A stretch of DNA of 12,740 bases from Phycisphaeraceae bacterium (GTDB lineage: Bacteria; Planctomycetota; Phycisphaerae; Phycisphaerales; Phycisphaeraceae). The DNA lies in assembly GCA_020851395.1 (NCBI GenBank), contig JADZCW010000254.1:1-12740 (forward strand). Reading direction: 5' to 3'. Shown here piece after piece: positions 1-7,694 of the stretch (position 1 is the first letter of the stretch; each line of letters starts with the position of its first letter). Below the pieces are notes generated by a model. That model was given only the letters and a program-made list of their open reading frames with translations. It made no database searches and had not been told where the DNA came from. Both the position numbers and the translations under genes were made by a program.

Positions 1-164
1 CGGCCACGCACGATCACAAGATGCTCATCAACTCCGACCGGATCCTGTGGATGCGCGACGGGCAGGTCGACCACATCGACCGGCGGGAGGACCTGGACAT
101 CCAGGTCGGGCAGATCGAGGTGCATGGGGAAGAGAACGCGGCGACGAGCTTGAACGATCATTAG
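1..164 (+). CDS. ABC transporter ATP-binding protein, C-terminal end only
   Basis: The gene enters from the left edge, and the readable frame begins at base 3. About 53 residues are visible, ending at TAG 162-164. The first residues read ATHDHKML, which matches the H-loop (switch histidine, consensus THD) of ABC ATPases. They are followed by a DRILWMRDGQV stretch, as in the D-R-x-x-x-x-x-D-G end of LolD/MacB-type ATPases. After this comes an acidic tail of about 30 residues containing VGQIEVHGE, longer than the usual end of LolD. Known of the family: such subunits power type VII (MacB/LolCDE-like) transporters or DevA-type exporters. The Walker motifs and any partner permease lie outside the window. 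The MacB-like permease at 4508-5866 is on the other strand, so pairing with it is possible but unsupported. The family call is fairly sure; the substrate is unknown. Confidence 0.75.
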   Translation, partial: ATHDHKMLINSDRILWMRDGQVDHIDRREDLDIQVGQIEVHGEENAATSLNDH

Positions 165-251
165 GCGATCGAGCTGACTCATCGGGCCATGGGTCTTTGC
201 TCTCTGCCCATCTTCACCATTTTTCCAGAATGTGGTCACTCTGATCACGCC

Positions 252-267
252 GCCGTCACGTGACGGC
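252..267. promoter_or_regulatory. 16-bp perfect palindrome, candidate operator
   Basis: GCCGTCACGTGACGGC is its own reverse complement over all 16 bases, with a CACGTG core. It lies 88 bases after the ABC ATPase stop and 130 bases before the start of the PEP-CTERM gene. A perfect palindrome with no loop is more typical of a dimeric regulator's binding site than of an RNA terminator, and no T-run follows it. The regulator is unknown, and function is inferred from symmetry alone. Confidence 0.4.
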
Positions 268-296
268 AACCATCACTTGAAAGAAACATTACGGCC

Positions 297-311
297 TCTT
301 CTTGAAGAAGA
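297..311. repeat. 15-bp inverted repeat (7-1-7) upstream of the PEP-CTERM gene
   Basis: TCTTCTT and AAGAAGA flank a single G. The site lies 87 bases before the ATG at 398. It could be a second regulator site in the same upstream region, or it could be chance. No convincing -35/-10 pair was found between it and the gene. Confidence 0.3.
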
Positions 312-397
312 CGTATTGGTATGTTATTGTCGCGGCCTTGCTTGTTGGCCGTTCCTGGACATGTTCGCCGCCGAAACCAGAAAAGGAGTAGATCGTC

Positions 398-1693
398 ATG
401 CGGGCAAGCCGTGGGTGTGTCTTGGCTGTATTGGCTCTTTCGGTTGCGTGCAGTGCGCGGGCTGAACAGGCCTATGGCGTGGAATGGATTGAGCGGTTTG
501 GAACGATGCTCGACGGCACCGACACTTCGGGTCTCGCGGTCGACGCGAACAACAATGTGTTGATCACAGGCCACACGCATGGTTCTCTCGGGGGTCCAAA
601 TCAGGGCAGCACTGACGCGTTCGTCGCCAAGTACGATGCCGCGGGCAACAACCTGTGGGTCCGTCAGTGGGGCACCAGCAGCCAGGACCTGTCCCGGGGC
701 ATCGCGACGGACACGGCAGGCAACGTGCTGATTGTGGGCAGCACGGCACAGATTGGCGGAGACGCTTTCCTGACCAAATACGATACGGATGGGAACCTCG
801 CCTGGGCAAAACTGTTTGGAACCGGTGTGAGTCACGGCGCCTCGGACGTCACGACCGATGTCCTTGGCAACATCATGGTCATCGGTTCAACAAGAGGCCT
901 CTTCGCGGACCAGCGTCCGGGTGAACGCGATGCTTATCTGGCGAAATACGATCCAGACGGTCAGCTCGTTTGGACGCGCCAGCTGGGCACCGAATGGCAC
1001 GATTACGCCACGGCTGGCGTCTGCGATTCCGCGGGCAACATCCTCATCACGGGCTTGACGGAGGGAGCCCTGGGCGGCCCCCGTCAGGGCAACGATGACA
1101 TCTTCCTCGCCAAATACGCCGCCAACGGCGACTTGCTCTGGACGCGTCAGTTTGGCACGGCCGATTCGGAGCACGGTGCAGACCTGACGATCGACGTCAA
1201 CGGCAACATATTGATCACTGGGGAGACATGGGGCACGCTGGACGGTCCTGTCCACGAGTACGACAGCGATGACGCCTTCGTGATGAAGTGCGACTCGGAC
1301 GGCAACCTGATCTGGGTCCGGCAGTTTGGCGAGGAAGGCGTTGACATGGGCCACGCCGTCTCCACGGACGCGGCGGGCAATGTGTTTATCGCCGGCCGCA
1401 TGGAGATTCTGCTCGAGCACTCAGCCGTCGATGCCTTCGCGGCCAAGTATGACAGTGACGGTAATTTGGGGTGGACTTATCGGGTCGCCACCGCCCAAGC
1501 AGACTGGAGCAGTGGCATTGGCGCTGATTCCGATGGAAATGTTTTCGTCACCGGCCATCGCGCGCCGTTCGCGGACCCCAATGATACGGAGGATCGCCAA
1601 GTCTTCCTGGTCAAGCTCGCTGTGCCCGAGCCCACGAGCACGTGGGCGCTGCTGATGCTGGCGACCCTCGCCTACCGCGGCCGGCGTCACTGA
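398..1693 (+). CDS. Secreted SBBP-repeat beta-propeller protein with PEP-CTERM anchor
   Basis: The product has 431 residues. Its start is supported by AAGGAG at 383-388, nine bases before the ATG. Residues 1-22 form a signal peptide: arginines at 2 and 5, a hydrophobic core, then ARA before E23. Residues 30-408 consist of seven repeats of about 55 residues. Each begins with L/V-x-W-x-R/K-Q-x-G-T, has a central D-x-x-GN-hydrophobic-x-I-x-G strand and ends in D-A-F-x-x-KYD-x-x-GN. The anchor tryptophans are W30, W87, W135, W192, W248, W306 and W359. This matches the SBBP (beta-propeller) repeat family. Residues 409-412 are VPEP, followed by a short hydrophobic stretch and RGRRH at the end, a PEP-CTERM sorting signal for an exosortase. 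Inferred: a surface or extracellular seven-blade propeller. No enzymatic residues or exosortase genes are visible, so the ligand is unknown. Confidence 0.9.
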   Translation: MRASRGCVLAVLALSVACSARAEQAYGVEWIERFGTMLDGTDTSGLAVDANNNVLITGHTHGSLGGPNQGSTDAFVAKYDAAGNNLWVRQWGTSSQDLSRGIATDTAGNVLIVGSTAQIGGDAFLTKYDTDGNLAWAKLFGTGVSHGASDVTTDVLGNIMVIGSTRGLFADQRPGERDAYLAKYDPDGQLVWTRQLGTEWHDYATAGVCDSAGNILITGLTEGALGGPRQGNDDIFLAKYAANGDLLWTRQFGTADSEHGADLTIDVNGNILITGETWGTLDGPVHEYDSDDAFVMKCDSDGNLIWVRQFGEEGVDMGHAVSTDAAGNVFIAGRMEILLEHSAVDAFAAKYDSDGNLGWTYRVATAQADWSSGIGADSDGNVFVTGHRAPFADPNDTEDRQVFLVKLAVPEPTSTWALLMLATLAYRGRRH

Positions 1694-1763
1694 CCTCCTC
1701 GGCACGACTGATGGCCCAATTCCTCACGCCAATGCCCCATGCCACCGCGGGCAGGCGTTCTGC

Positions 1764-1795
1764 TTGACTGCAAAATCCTGCGGAATCGGTATAAC
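1764..1795 (+). promoter_or_regulatory. Possible sigma70-type promoter for the GH78 gene
   Basis: TTGACT (1764-1769) resembles a -35 box and TATAAC (1790-1795) a -10 box. The spacer is 20 bases, longer than the usual 16-18, which weakens the call. It would place transcription start near 1802, about 60 bases before the GTG start. Confidence 0.3.
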
Positions 1796-1863
1796 AACAG
1801 ACTCAATCCCGCGTTCCCCCGTGAGTCACGCGCCCCCCAAAGCCCCGTCTTGGAGTCCCCCCC

Positions 1864-4260
1864 GTGCTCAAGCCCAATCATCCGCTGCGTCGCGCGTTCT
1901 GGATCTGGGTCACCCCCGCTGAGTTCCTGCACAACCAGTACGGCCAGTTCCGCAAAGACTTCGACCTCGACGCCGTGCCGGCCAAGGCGCCGTTCTACGT
2001 CTCGGCGGATCAGAAGTATGTCCTCTACGTCAACGGCCGCTACGTCACGCGCGGGCCGGCCCGCGGCTATCAGGATTCCTGGCCCTTCGACGAGGTGGAC
2101 CTGACGCCTTACCTGCGCGTGGGCCACAACTGGATCTGCATCCTGGGGTACAACGGGGGCAAGAGCACCTACCAGTACCTCACGCAGTCCTACGCGGGCG
2201 TCATCGCCGCCGGCGTGTGGGGCAAGATCGACGTCAGCACCAACAACACCTGGTCCGGCCGCCCCACCACCGCCTACAAGCGCGACACGGCACGGTACAG
2301 CGTGCAGTTGGACTTCCAGGAGCAGTATGACGCCCGCGTCGACGACGGCTCATGGCTGACGGCCCCGAAACTCCCCGAAGGCTGGAGCATGAAGCGCTCG
2401 TTCCGCCCGTATGGCGTAATGCCCTGGCACGACATGGAGGAACGCGGCATCCCCAACCTCGGCGAGGAATGGCTGCCCTACGCCCGGGCCTGCTCGGCAA
2501 CGGAAGGGCCCTGCGAGGCGGATTACGTCGGCTGGTACAACATTGCTCACGGCTTCCACCGCGAACATGCCAAGCTTGCCTGGCGCAACGCCTCGCCGGC
2601 CCAGGCCGACGGGAAGTGGTTGACGCTCAATCTCCCCGCAACGGGCAAGGACCGTCTGGCGGCCGTCACGGCCGACCTGGGCGTGCTGGGCGTCGGCACG
2701 CTCAACGTCGAGGTCACCGGCGGGGCCGGCCAGGGCGAGATGATCGACTTCTACTTCACCGAGGGCCTGCACCCCGACGGCCGGCCCATCGTCACCGCCC
2801 CCGGCACCGGGTGCGAGGCGTCGATGTGCAACCGCCTGTACCTGCAACCGGGCGTGACGAGGCACGAGTTCTTCCACGTCATGGGCCACCGGTACCTCGT
2901 GGCCATCGCCCGTTCGACGCAGCAGCCCTTGACGCTCAAGGTCGCCCTGCGCCACACGGCCTATCCACTGGACATCCAGGGCCGGTTCCTCTGCGACGAC
3001 GCGACGATCAACGACGTCTATCGCATCAGCGTCCGCACCCAGCAGGTCTGCGCGCTCGACAGCTACGTCGACACCCCCTGGCGCGAGCAGGCCCAGTGGT
3101 GGGGCGACGCCCGCGTGCAGGGGCAGAACACCTTCCACCTGGCCGGCGACGCGCGGTTGGTGGCTCGCGGCATTCGCAGCATCGGCAAGCAGGAAGTGCC
3201 CAACGGGCTGACGTACGGCCACGCGCCGACGATGTCGCACCACTGCATCCTGCCGGACTTTTCGCTGATCTGGCTGGTGAGCATCTGGGATTACTACTAC
3301 CAGACGGGCGACATCAAGCTCTTTAAAGAGCAGTGGCCGCGCGCCCTGCGGGTGCTGGGCTACTTTCGGGGCGAGGGCCGGCAGAAGAGCGGGCTGCTGG
3401 GTTATGACCCGCGTTACTGGCTGTTCCTGGATTGGACGAACCTGCACAAGGACGGCACGCCGACGCTGCTGAACCTGTGGTACATCTTCGCCCTGGAGAA
3501 ACTGATCACCATGGCGGGGGTGGCGCGGATGGCCAAGGAGAAGAAGTTGCTGACTGGGCTCTACACGGAGCAGAAGAAGCGCGTGTTGGCCAAGCTGTGG
3601 AACAACAAGGAGAAGCTCTTCCACGACGGGCTGACGCGCGAGGGCAAGCCGGTGGGCGTGCACTCCGTGCACAACCAGACGCTGGCGATCCTCTGCGGCC
3701 TCAAGCCCGAGCACCACGGCGCGATGGTGGAAAAGCGCATGCTGCCTTACCTCATGGAGGAAAAGGTTGAGGGCGGCCAGCCGTCGAGCTTCTGGGTGAC
3801 TTACGTGTACTCAGCCATGCGGCAGCTCGGGTACGGGCGGCAGGTCGTCGAGCACATCCGGCGCAACTGGGCCCCGATGGTGCCGTGGGGCGGGACGTGG
3901 GAGGCGTTCCCGAGCTCGGACATCGGCGGGGGCAAGACGCAGGAGGTGGGGAATGGCAGTTGCTCGCACGCCTGGGCGGCCCACCCGATCTATCACCTGG
4001 TCGGCACGCTCGGGGGGCTGGCGCAGAAGGATGTCGGGTGGAAGCGCGTGACGTTCACGCCCACGCTCGACGTGCCGGGCGTGAGCACGAGTTCGGCGGC
4101 GATCCCCGCGCCGCAGGGGCTGATCGAGTCGAGCTGGACGCGCAAGGGCGGGAAGGTCGAGGTGAGCCTCAAGCTGCCGCGGGGGGTGGAGGCGGAGGTG
4201 AGATTGCCCGGCCAAAAGCCGGCGAAAGTCCGCGGGGTCAAGCGCTGGACGATTGGCTGA
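1864..4260 (+). CDS. GH78-family alpha-L-rhamnosidase
   Basis: The product has 798 residues and starts at GTG 1864, with GGAG at 1852-1855 as ribosome site and no upstream ATG that fits better. The order of parts fits GH78: N-terminal beta-sandwich modules (YVLYVNGRYVTRGPARG near residues 57-73; HEFFHVMGHRYLV near 337-349), an (alpha/alpha)6 barrel from about 375 to 720, and a C-terminal beta-sandwich. The segment D403-TPWR-E408-QAQWWG-D415 keeps the D, +5 E, +12 D spacing of the catalytic region in characterised GH78 enzymes (the D567/E572/D579 set in Bacillus RhaB). E680 in WGGTWEAF is in the place of the distal catalytic glutamate. Known role: inverting hydrolysis of terminal alpha-L-rhamnose. 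There is no signal peptide, so it probably acts in the cytoplasm on imported oligosaccharides. No rhamnose catabolic or transport genes are adjacent, and the true substrate is uncertain. Confidence 0.88.
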   Translation: MLKPNHPLRRAFWIWVTPAEFLHNQYGQFRKDFDLDAVPAKAPFYVSADQKYVLYVNGRYVTRGPARGYQDSWPFDEVDLTPYLRVGHNWICILGYNGGKSTYQYLTQSYAGVIAAGVWGKIDVSTNNTWSGRPTTAYKRDTARYSVQLDFQEQYDARVDDGSWLTAPKLPEGWSMKRSFRPYGVMPWHDMEERGIPNLGEEWLPYARACSATEGPCEADYVGWYNIAHGFHREHAKLAWRNASPAQADGKWLTLNLPATGKDRLAAVTADLGVLGVGTLNVEVTGGAGQGEMIDFYFTEGLHPDGRPIVTAPGTGCEASMCNRLYLQPGVTRHEFFHVMGHRYLVAIARSTQQPLTLKVALRHTAYPLDIQGRFLCDDATINDVYRISVRTQQVCALDSYVDTPWREQAQWWGDARVQGQNTFHLAGDARLVARGIRSIGKQEVPNGLTYGHAPTMSHHCILPDFSLIWLVSIWDYYYQTGDIKLFKEQWPRALRVLGYFRGEGRQKSGLLGYDPRYWLFLDWTNLHKDGTPTLLNLWYIFALEKLITMAGVARMAKEKKLLTGLYTEQKKRVLAKLWNNKEKLFHDGLTREGKPVGVHSVHNQTLAILCGLKPEHHGAMVEKRMLPYLMEEKVEGGQPSSFWVTYVYSAMRQLGYGRQVVEHIRRNWAPMVPWGGTWEAFPSSDIGGGKTQEVGNGSCSHAWAAHPIYHLVGTLGGLAQKDVGWKRVTFTPTLDVPGVSTSSAAIPAPQGLIESSWTRKGGKVEVSLKLPRGVEAEVRLPGQKPAKVRGVKRWTIG

Positions 4261-4312
4261 CCGTCATACAGTTATACCGCAGAAAGCGCAGAGGACGCAG
4301 AGAAGGCCATGC

Positions 4313-4387
4313 GTAGGGCACGCATCCTGCGTGCCGATTCCTCAGAAGGGCAAGTTCATCCGATGGCACGCAGGATGCGTGCCCTAC
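4313..4387. repeat. REP-like double hairpin: perfect 23-base inverted repeat
   Basis: Arms 4313-4335 and 4365-4387 are perfect reverse complements around a 29-base spacer. Each arm is also self-complementary: GGCACGCA and TGCGTGCC pair around a three-base loop. The DNA can therefore form either one long stem or two short hairpins, the architecture of bacterial interspersed REP pairs. The sequence is unrelated to the REP units at 10120-10896. Confidence 0.8.
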
Positions 4388-4405
4388 TCCAGACCCAGAA
4401 ACACC

Positions 4406-4437
4406 AAGCGCCGCGGCAGTCGCGGCGTTTTTCTTTT
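4406..4437 (+). terminator. Rho-independent terminator downstream of the GH78 gene
   Basis: CGCCGCG (4409-4415) and CGCGGCG (4421-4427) form a perfect 7-bp stem with a five-base loop GCAGT, followed directly by TTTTTCTTTT. The stem can extend with A-U pairs and a G-U wobble. The T-run orientation serves rightward transcription, so it would end the rhamnosidase transcript and shield the convergent permease gene. It lies within the outer arms of the nested repeat. Confidence 0.8.
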
Positions 4438-4507
4438 CAATGAATACGACCTTCTTCTCCGCCTTTTCTTCTCTGCGGACTCTGTGTCCTCTGCGGTGAA
4501 TCTTGGC

Positions 4508-5866
4508 TCAGTCATGCCGCAGGGCGACGATGGGGTCCTGGCGTGAGGCTTTGACGGCGGGGTAGAGGCCGAAGACGATCCCCACGGCCGCGGCGGCGAG
4601 GAAGCTGACGAGGATCGACCAGGTCGTCAGTTGCGGCTCGGCCAGGTCGGCCATGGCCTGGGGGAACCAGTAGCGCATGGTCCGCAGGCCGGGGACGCAG
4701 GCGACGCCCAGGGCGACGCCCAGGAGGCCGCCTAGGCCGGAGAGGACGGTGGTTTCGACGAGGAACTGGGCGACGACGTGCTTGCGGGTGGCGCCGAGGG
4801 CTCGGCGGACGCCGATCTCGCGGGTGCGTTCGGTGACGGTGGCGAGCATGATGTTCATGATGCCGATGCCGCCGACGAGGAGGCTGATCGAGGCGATGGA
4901 GGAGAGGAGGTAGTTGAAGTTTCGCTGGGTGCGTTCGGCCTGGAGGAGGAGTTCGAGGGGGACGACGACCTCGACGTCGTCGCGGGGCTGCTTGTCCATG
5001 GCGAGGACGCGGCGGACGCGTTCGGCGACGGCGGGGACGTAGGACTGGTTGTCGGCCTCGAGGATGAGCTCGGAGAGCTCGACGGACTCGGCCTCGGTGC
5101 TGCCGGAGGAGCGGTTGACGGTCATGTCGCTGAACTGGGCCTCGGCGGTGCCCATGGGCATGTAGACGTCGAACTGGGGGTCGCGGTTGGTCAGGGCCGA
5201 GGCACCGCCGCCGCGAGGTCCGCCGGCCGAGGCGCCGGCGGGGACGCTCGGGGGGCTGGCGCCCCCGGCGGTGAGGGCCATGACGCCGACGACGCGCAGG
5301 GCCACTCCCTGGACGCGGACGGTCTGGCCCAGCGGGTCCTCAAGTGGGAACAGCCGCCTGGCGATCTCCGCCCCAAGGACCACCACGGGCTCGCGGTTGC
5401 GGTTGTCGGCGTCGGTGATGAACCGCCCGCGTGAGACGTGCTGCCTCGTGACGTCCAGGAGAGTCGGCTCCGTGCCGAAGACCGAGGCGGTGGACTGGAG
5501 GTTGAGGCGTTCGATGCGGGCGCTGACTTTCTTGAGGGCGATGGCCTGGGTGATCTGGCCGACGGTCTGGCGGAGACGGGAGAGGTCGAGGCGGGTCAGG
5601 CCGTAGGCGATCATCCAGCTCTGGGAGTTGCTGGTGCTGCCGGCCTTCTGGGACTCGGGGGGCTTGACGGAGCGGAGGATGATGTTGCGGGCACCGAGGT
5701 TGGCGATCTCGGCGAGGGCGCGCTGCTTGTTGCCCTCGCCGATGGCGACCATGGCGATAACGGCCGAGACGCCGAAGATGATGCCCAGGACGGTCAGCAG
5801 CGACCGCATCTTGTGCAGGCGGAGGTTCGAGAGGCCCAGTCGCAATGTCTCGAGCAGGAAATTCAT
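4508..5866 (-). CDS. MacB/FtsX-family ABC transporter permease
   Basis: The product has 452 residues. The frame is open further upstream to 6094, but that stretch is Arg/Pro/Ser-rich and overlaps the divergent gene. The start at 5866 opens a typical MNFLLETLRLGLSNLR N-terminus with AGGG four bases upstream, so I chose it. Residues 22-43 form the first membrane helix (LLTVLGIIFGVSAVIAMVAI, then GEG). A large extracytoplasmic MacB_PCD-type region follows, with a Gly/Ala/Pro-rich insert before ALTNRDPQFDVYMP. The C-terminal FtsX domain has helices near 319-345, 368-392 and 415-437, with the conserved TERTREIGVRRALGA coupling loop. Known role: type VII ABC systems drive export or lipoprotein movement with a LolD-like ATPase and often a periplasmic adaptor. 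Neither is adjacent, so its ATPase must come from elsewhere. Substrate unknown. Confidence 0.9.
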   Translation of the reverse strand: MNFLLETLRLGLSNLRLHKMRSLLTVLGIIFGVSAVIAMVAIGEGNKQRALAEIANLGARNIILRSVKPPESQKAGSTSNSQSWMIAYGLTRLDLSRLRQTVGQITQAIALKKVSARIERLNLQSTASVFGTEPTLLDVTRQHVSRGRFITDADNRNREPVVVLGAEIARRLFPLEDPLGQTVRVQGVALRVVGVMALTAGGASPPSVPAGASAGGPRGGGASALTNRDPQFDVYMPMGTAEAQFSDMTVNRSSGSTEAESVELSELILEADNQSYVPAVAERVRRVLAMDKQPRDDVEVVVPLELLLQAERTQRNFNYLLSSIASISLLVGGIGIMNIMLATVTERTREIGVRRALGATRKHVVAQFLVETTVLSGLGGLLGVALGVACVPGLRTMRYWFPQAMADLAEPQLTTWSILVSFLAAAAVGIVFGLYPAVKASRQDPIVALRHD

Positions 5867-5961
5867 GTCGCCCTGTGCTCGGAGGCGTGGGAAAGAGGCG
5901 GGGAAACGACGCGGGCTGTGGTATGCTCTGACGGCGACGATTCTACCGTGGGAAGCCCCGC

Positions 5962-6264
5962 ATGGCCCGGATCGAGATCGGGATCGAGACCGAAGGCGCC
6001 AACCACTGGACGTACGAGGTCCGGGTGCATGAGGATCGCGCGCTCTACGCGCACCGGGTGACGCTGGGGTGGTCGGACTACGACCTGTGGTCACATGGGC
6101 GGGCGGCGCCGCAGGACGTGGTTAAAGCGGTGTTCGAGTTCCTGCTGCGGCGTGAGCCGGCGTCGAGCATCCTGCCGCGGTTCGATTGCTCGGTGGTGCG
6201 GCGGTACTTCCCGGAGGTGGACCGGGAGCTGCCGAAGATGCTGGCGAGTGAGCCGAGACTGTGA
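5962..6264 (+). CDS. Small conserved protein of unknown function
   Basis: The product has 100 residues. The ATG at 5962 is preceded by GGGAAG at 5950-5955. The first half reads as a beta-rich segment (MARIEIGIETEG, then YEVRVHED and HRVTLGWSDYDLW). The second half is helical and ends FEFLLRREPASSILPRF followed by SVVRRYFPEVDRELP. The pattern (F)EFLLxREPxxSILxxFDxSVxxRYFPE is one I recall from widespread small bacterial proteins annotated only as hypothetical. It has no signal peptide or membrane helix, so it is probably cytoplasmic. It is divergent from the permease gene (95 bases between starts) and convergent with rmuC (15 bases between stops). Function not recognised. Confidence 0.75.
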   Translation: MARIEIGIETEGANHWTYEVRVHEDRALYAHRVTLGWSDYDLWSHGRAAPQDVVKAVFEFLLRREPASSILPRFDCSVVRRYFPEVDRELPKMLASEPRL

Positions 6265-6279
6265 TGGCGTCGATCCCCC

Positions 6280-7581
6280 CTACTCGCGCGAGACCGCCTC
6301 GCGGATGGTCTGGTCGATGGTCGGGAGCTCGTCGGGGAGGCTCTTGGCGGACTTGGCGGCGAGGTCCTCGAGCTTGTGGGCGGAGACCAGGACGCGGGAG
6401 TTGATCGAGCCGACGTAGTCGTTGTAGGCCGCCACGGCTGAACCCAATCCGCCGCGAAGCTTCTGCAGGTGGTTGATGGCGATGACCAGGCGCTCGTGCA
6501 GTTCCTTGCCCAGGTCGCCGATCTGCTGGGCCTGCTGGGCGATCTTCTCCTCGCGCCAGCCAGCGGCGACGGCGCGCAGGAGGGCGATCAGAGTGCTGGG
6601 GGTGGCGATCACCACGTTTTTTTCCATGGCTTTTTCGAGCAGGTCCGGCCGGGCGTTGACGGCGGCGTGGAGGAAGCTCTCGCCGGGGATGAACAGGACG
6701 ACGAAGTCGATCGAGCGATCGAACTGTTGAGCGTAGGGCTTCGAGGCGAGCTGGGTGACCTTGGCCTCGATCTGCTGGACGTGTCGGGCCAGGTGCTGCT
6801 TCTGCTGATCCGGGTCGGTGCACTCGAGGGCGCTGAGGTATGCGTCGAGGGGGGTCTTGGCGTCGACGACGATGGTTCGGTCGGCGGGCAGGCGGACGAT
6901 CAAGTCCGGGCGGAGGGCGTTGTCCGCGCCGTCGGTGGTGGTGAACTGCTCCTGGAAATCGCAATAAGGGACCATGCCGGCGAGCTCGGCGACGCGCTTG
7001 AGCTGCATCTCGCCCCAGCGGCCGCGGACGTCGGGGCGGCGCAGGGCCTGGACGAGGTTGGCAGTTTCCTGTTTGAGTCGGCGCTGGTCCTCGGTCATGG
7101 CGCCGAGTTGCTGTTTGAGGCCGGCGTAGGCCTCGGTGCGGTGCTGCTCGAGTTGCTTGATGTTCTGGTCGAAGGTTTGGAGCTTCTCGGTCAGGGGCTT
7201 GACGAGGGTCTCGACGGCGGTCTTGCGGACGTCGAGGTCCTGGTTGGCCTGGCTGAGGACGGACTTGAACTTCTCCTGGGCGAGCTGGAGGAATTGCTCG
7301 TTGGAGGCCTTCAGCGCGTCGCCGGCCAGGGCGGTGAAGGTTTCGCGGAGCTGCTGCTGGGTCTGCTGGAAATGGCGTTCGAGGTAGTCCTGTTTTTCCT
7401 TGGCGGCTGAGGTTTGGGCGCGTAGGCCGGCGATCTCGGCGTCGCGGGTCTGGACGGCTTGCTCGGACTCGCGTAGCTGTCGGGTGAGGTCGGCGGCGAG
7501 GGTTCGCTGACGCCAGGCCCAGAGGGCCAGGGCGATGCAGGCGGAAGCCAGCAGCACGAGGAGCAGCGCGGTGATGGACAT
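6280..7581 (-). CDS. rmuC: DNA recombination protein RmuC homologue
   Basis: The product has 433 residues, the usual length for RmuC. Residues 4-22 form an N-terminal membrane helix. A long coiled coil runs from about 26 to 180 and is rich in Gln, Glu and Ala. The nuclease-like PD-(D/E)xK domain follows: RWGE with E191, RPD with D226, and VVDAK with D240 and K242. Then come FVVLFIPGESFL and the conserved TPSTLIALLRAVAAGWREEK. Known role: RmuC limits inversions at short inverted repeats and takes part in genome maintenance; its biochemical activity is not well established. The ATG at 7581 has no strong ribosome site (upstream ATCGGCGGC). It lies 113 bases downstream of the 146-residue gene on the same strand, so co-transcription is possible. 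Confidence 0.95.
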   Translation of the reverse strand: MSITALLLVLLASACIALALWAWRQRTLAADLTRQLRESEQAVQTRDAEIAGLRAQTSAAKEKQDYLERHFQQTQQQLRETFTALAGDALKASNEQFLQLAQEKFKSVLSQANQDLDVRKTAVETLVKPLTEKLQTFDQNIKQLEQHRTEAYAGLKQQLGAMTEDQRRLKQETANLVQALRRPDVRGRWGEMQLKRVAELAGMVPYCDFQEQFTTTDGADNALRPDLIVRLPADRTIVVDAKTPLDAYLSALECTDPDQQKQHLARHVQQIEAKVTQLASKPYAQQFDRSIDFVVLFIPGESFLHAAVNARPDLLEKAMEKNVVIATPSTLIALLRAVAAGWREEKIAQQAQQIGDLGKELHERLVIAINHLQKLRGGLGSAVAAYNDYVGSINSRVLVSAHKLEDLAAKSAKSLPDELPTIDQTIREAVSRE

Positions 7582-7694
7582 GCCGCCGATTGTAGCTCGA
7601 TGGCGGGGGCGCCGCGATAAATCAGCGGCTTTATGGGCGTGCGGTAGCTGGCCCGGTTTGGTCGGGGGAGGTCACCCATGGCTTGAAGGCGTGG

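Larger units (their letters stand above)
4276..4497. repeat. Nested inverted-repeat element (outer imperfect pair, inner perfect pair)
   Basis: The outer arms 4276-4305 and 4468-4497 are inverted copies matching at 24 of 30 positions. Each is built from three 9-base units starting CGCAGA or CACAGA. Inside them lies a perfect 23-base inverted pair (4313-4335 and 4365-4387). The block sits between the convergent GH78 and permease genes and carries no coding frame of note. It looks like a composite of dispersed intergenic repeats (REP or MITE-like). I recall similar CGCAGAG-type motifs in many bacterial genomes but cannot check that here. Confidence 0.7.

Noticed and set aside
434..454. Lipoprotein signal in the PEP-CTERM protein (L-S-V-A-C18)
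   Set aside because: Position -3 is serine rather than Leu/Val/Ile, and a normal ARA cleavage site follows four residues later.
2350..3717. A long open frame on the minus strand inside the GH78 gene
   Set aside because: It is antisense to a well-supported enzyme, low in complexity and rich in Arg/His/Val/Gln. It is a product of GC-rich third positions. Similar frames opposite rmuC (6469-7410) and mtnP (9262-9966) were dropped for the same reason.
4276..4497. CRISPR array or tandem-repeat array in the intergenic block
   Set aside because: The repeats are inverted and nested, with no regular direct repeats separated by spacers, and no cas gene is nearby.
5867..6094. N-terminal extension of the permease to 6094
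   Set aside because: The extension is Arg/Ser/Pro-rich, overlaps the divergent gene at 5962 and precedes a standard MacB-type N-terminus that has its own ribosome site.
7599..7640. Hairpin GCCGC/GCGGC with TTTAT between the 146-residue gene and rmuC as a terminator
   Set aside because: The T-rich side faces the plus strand, while both flanking genes run on the minus strand. The stem is only five pairs.
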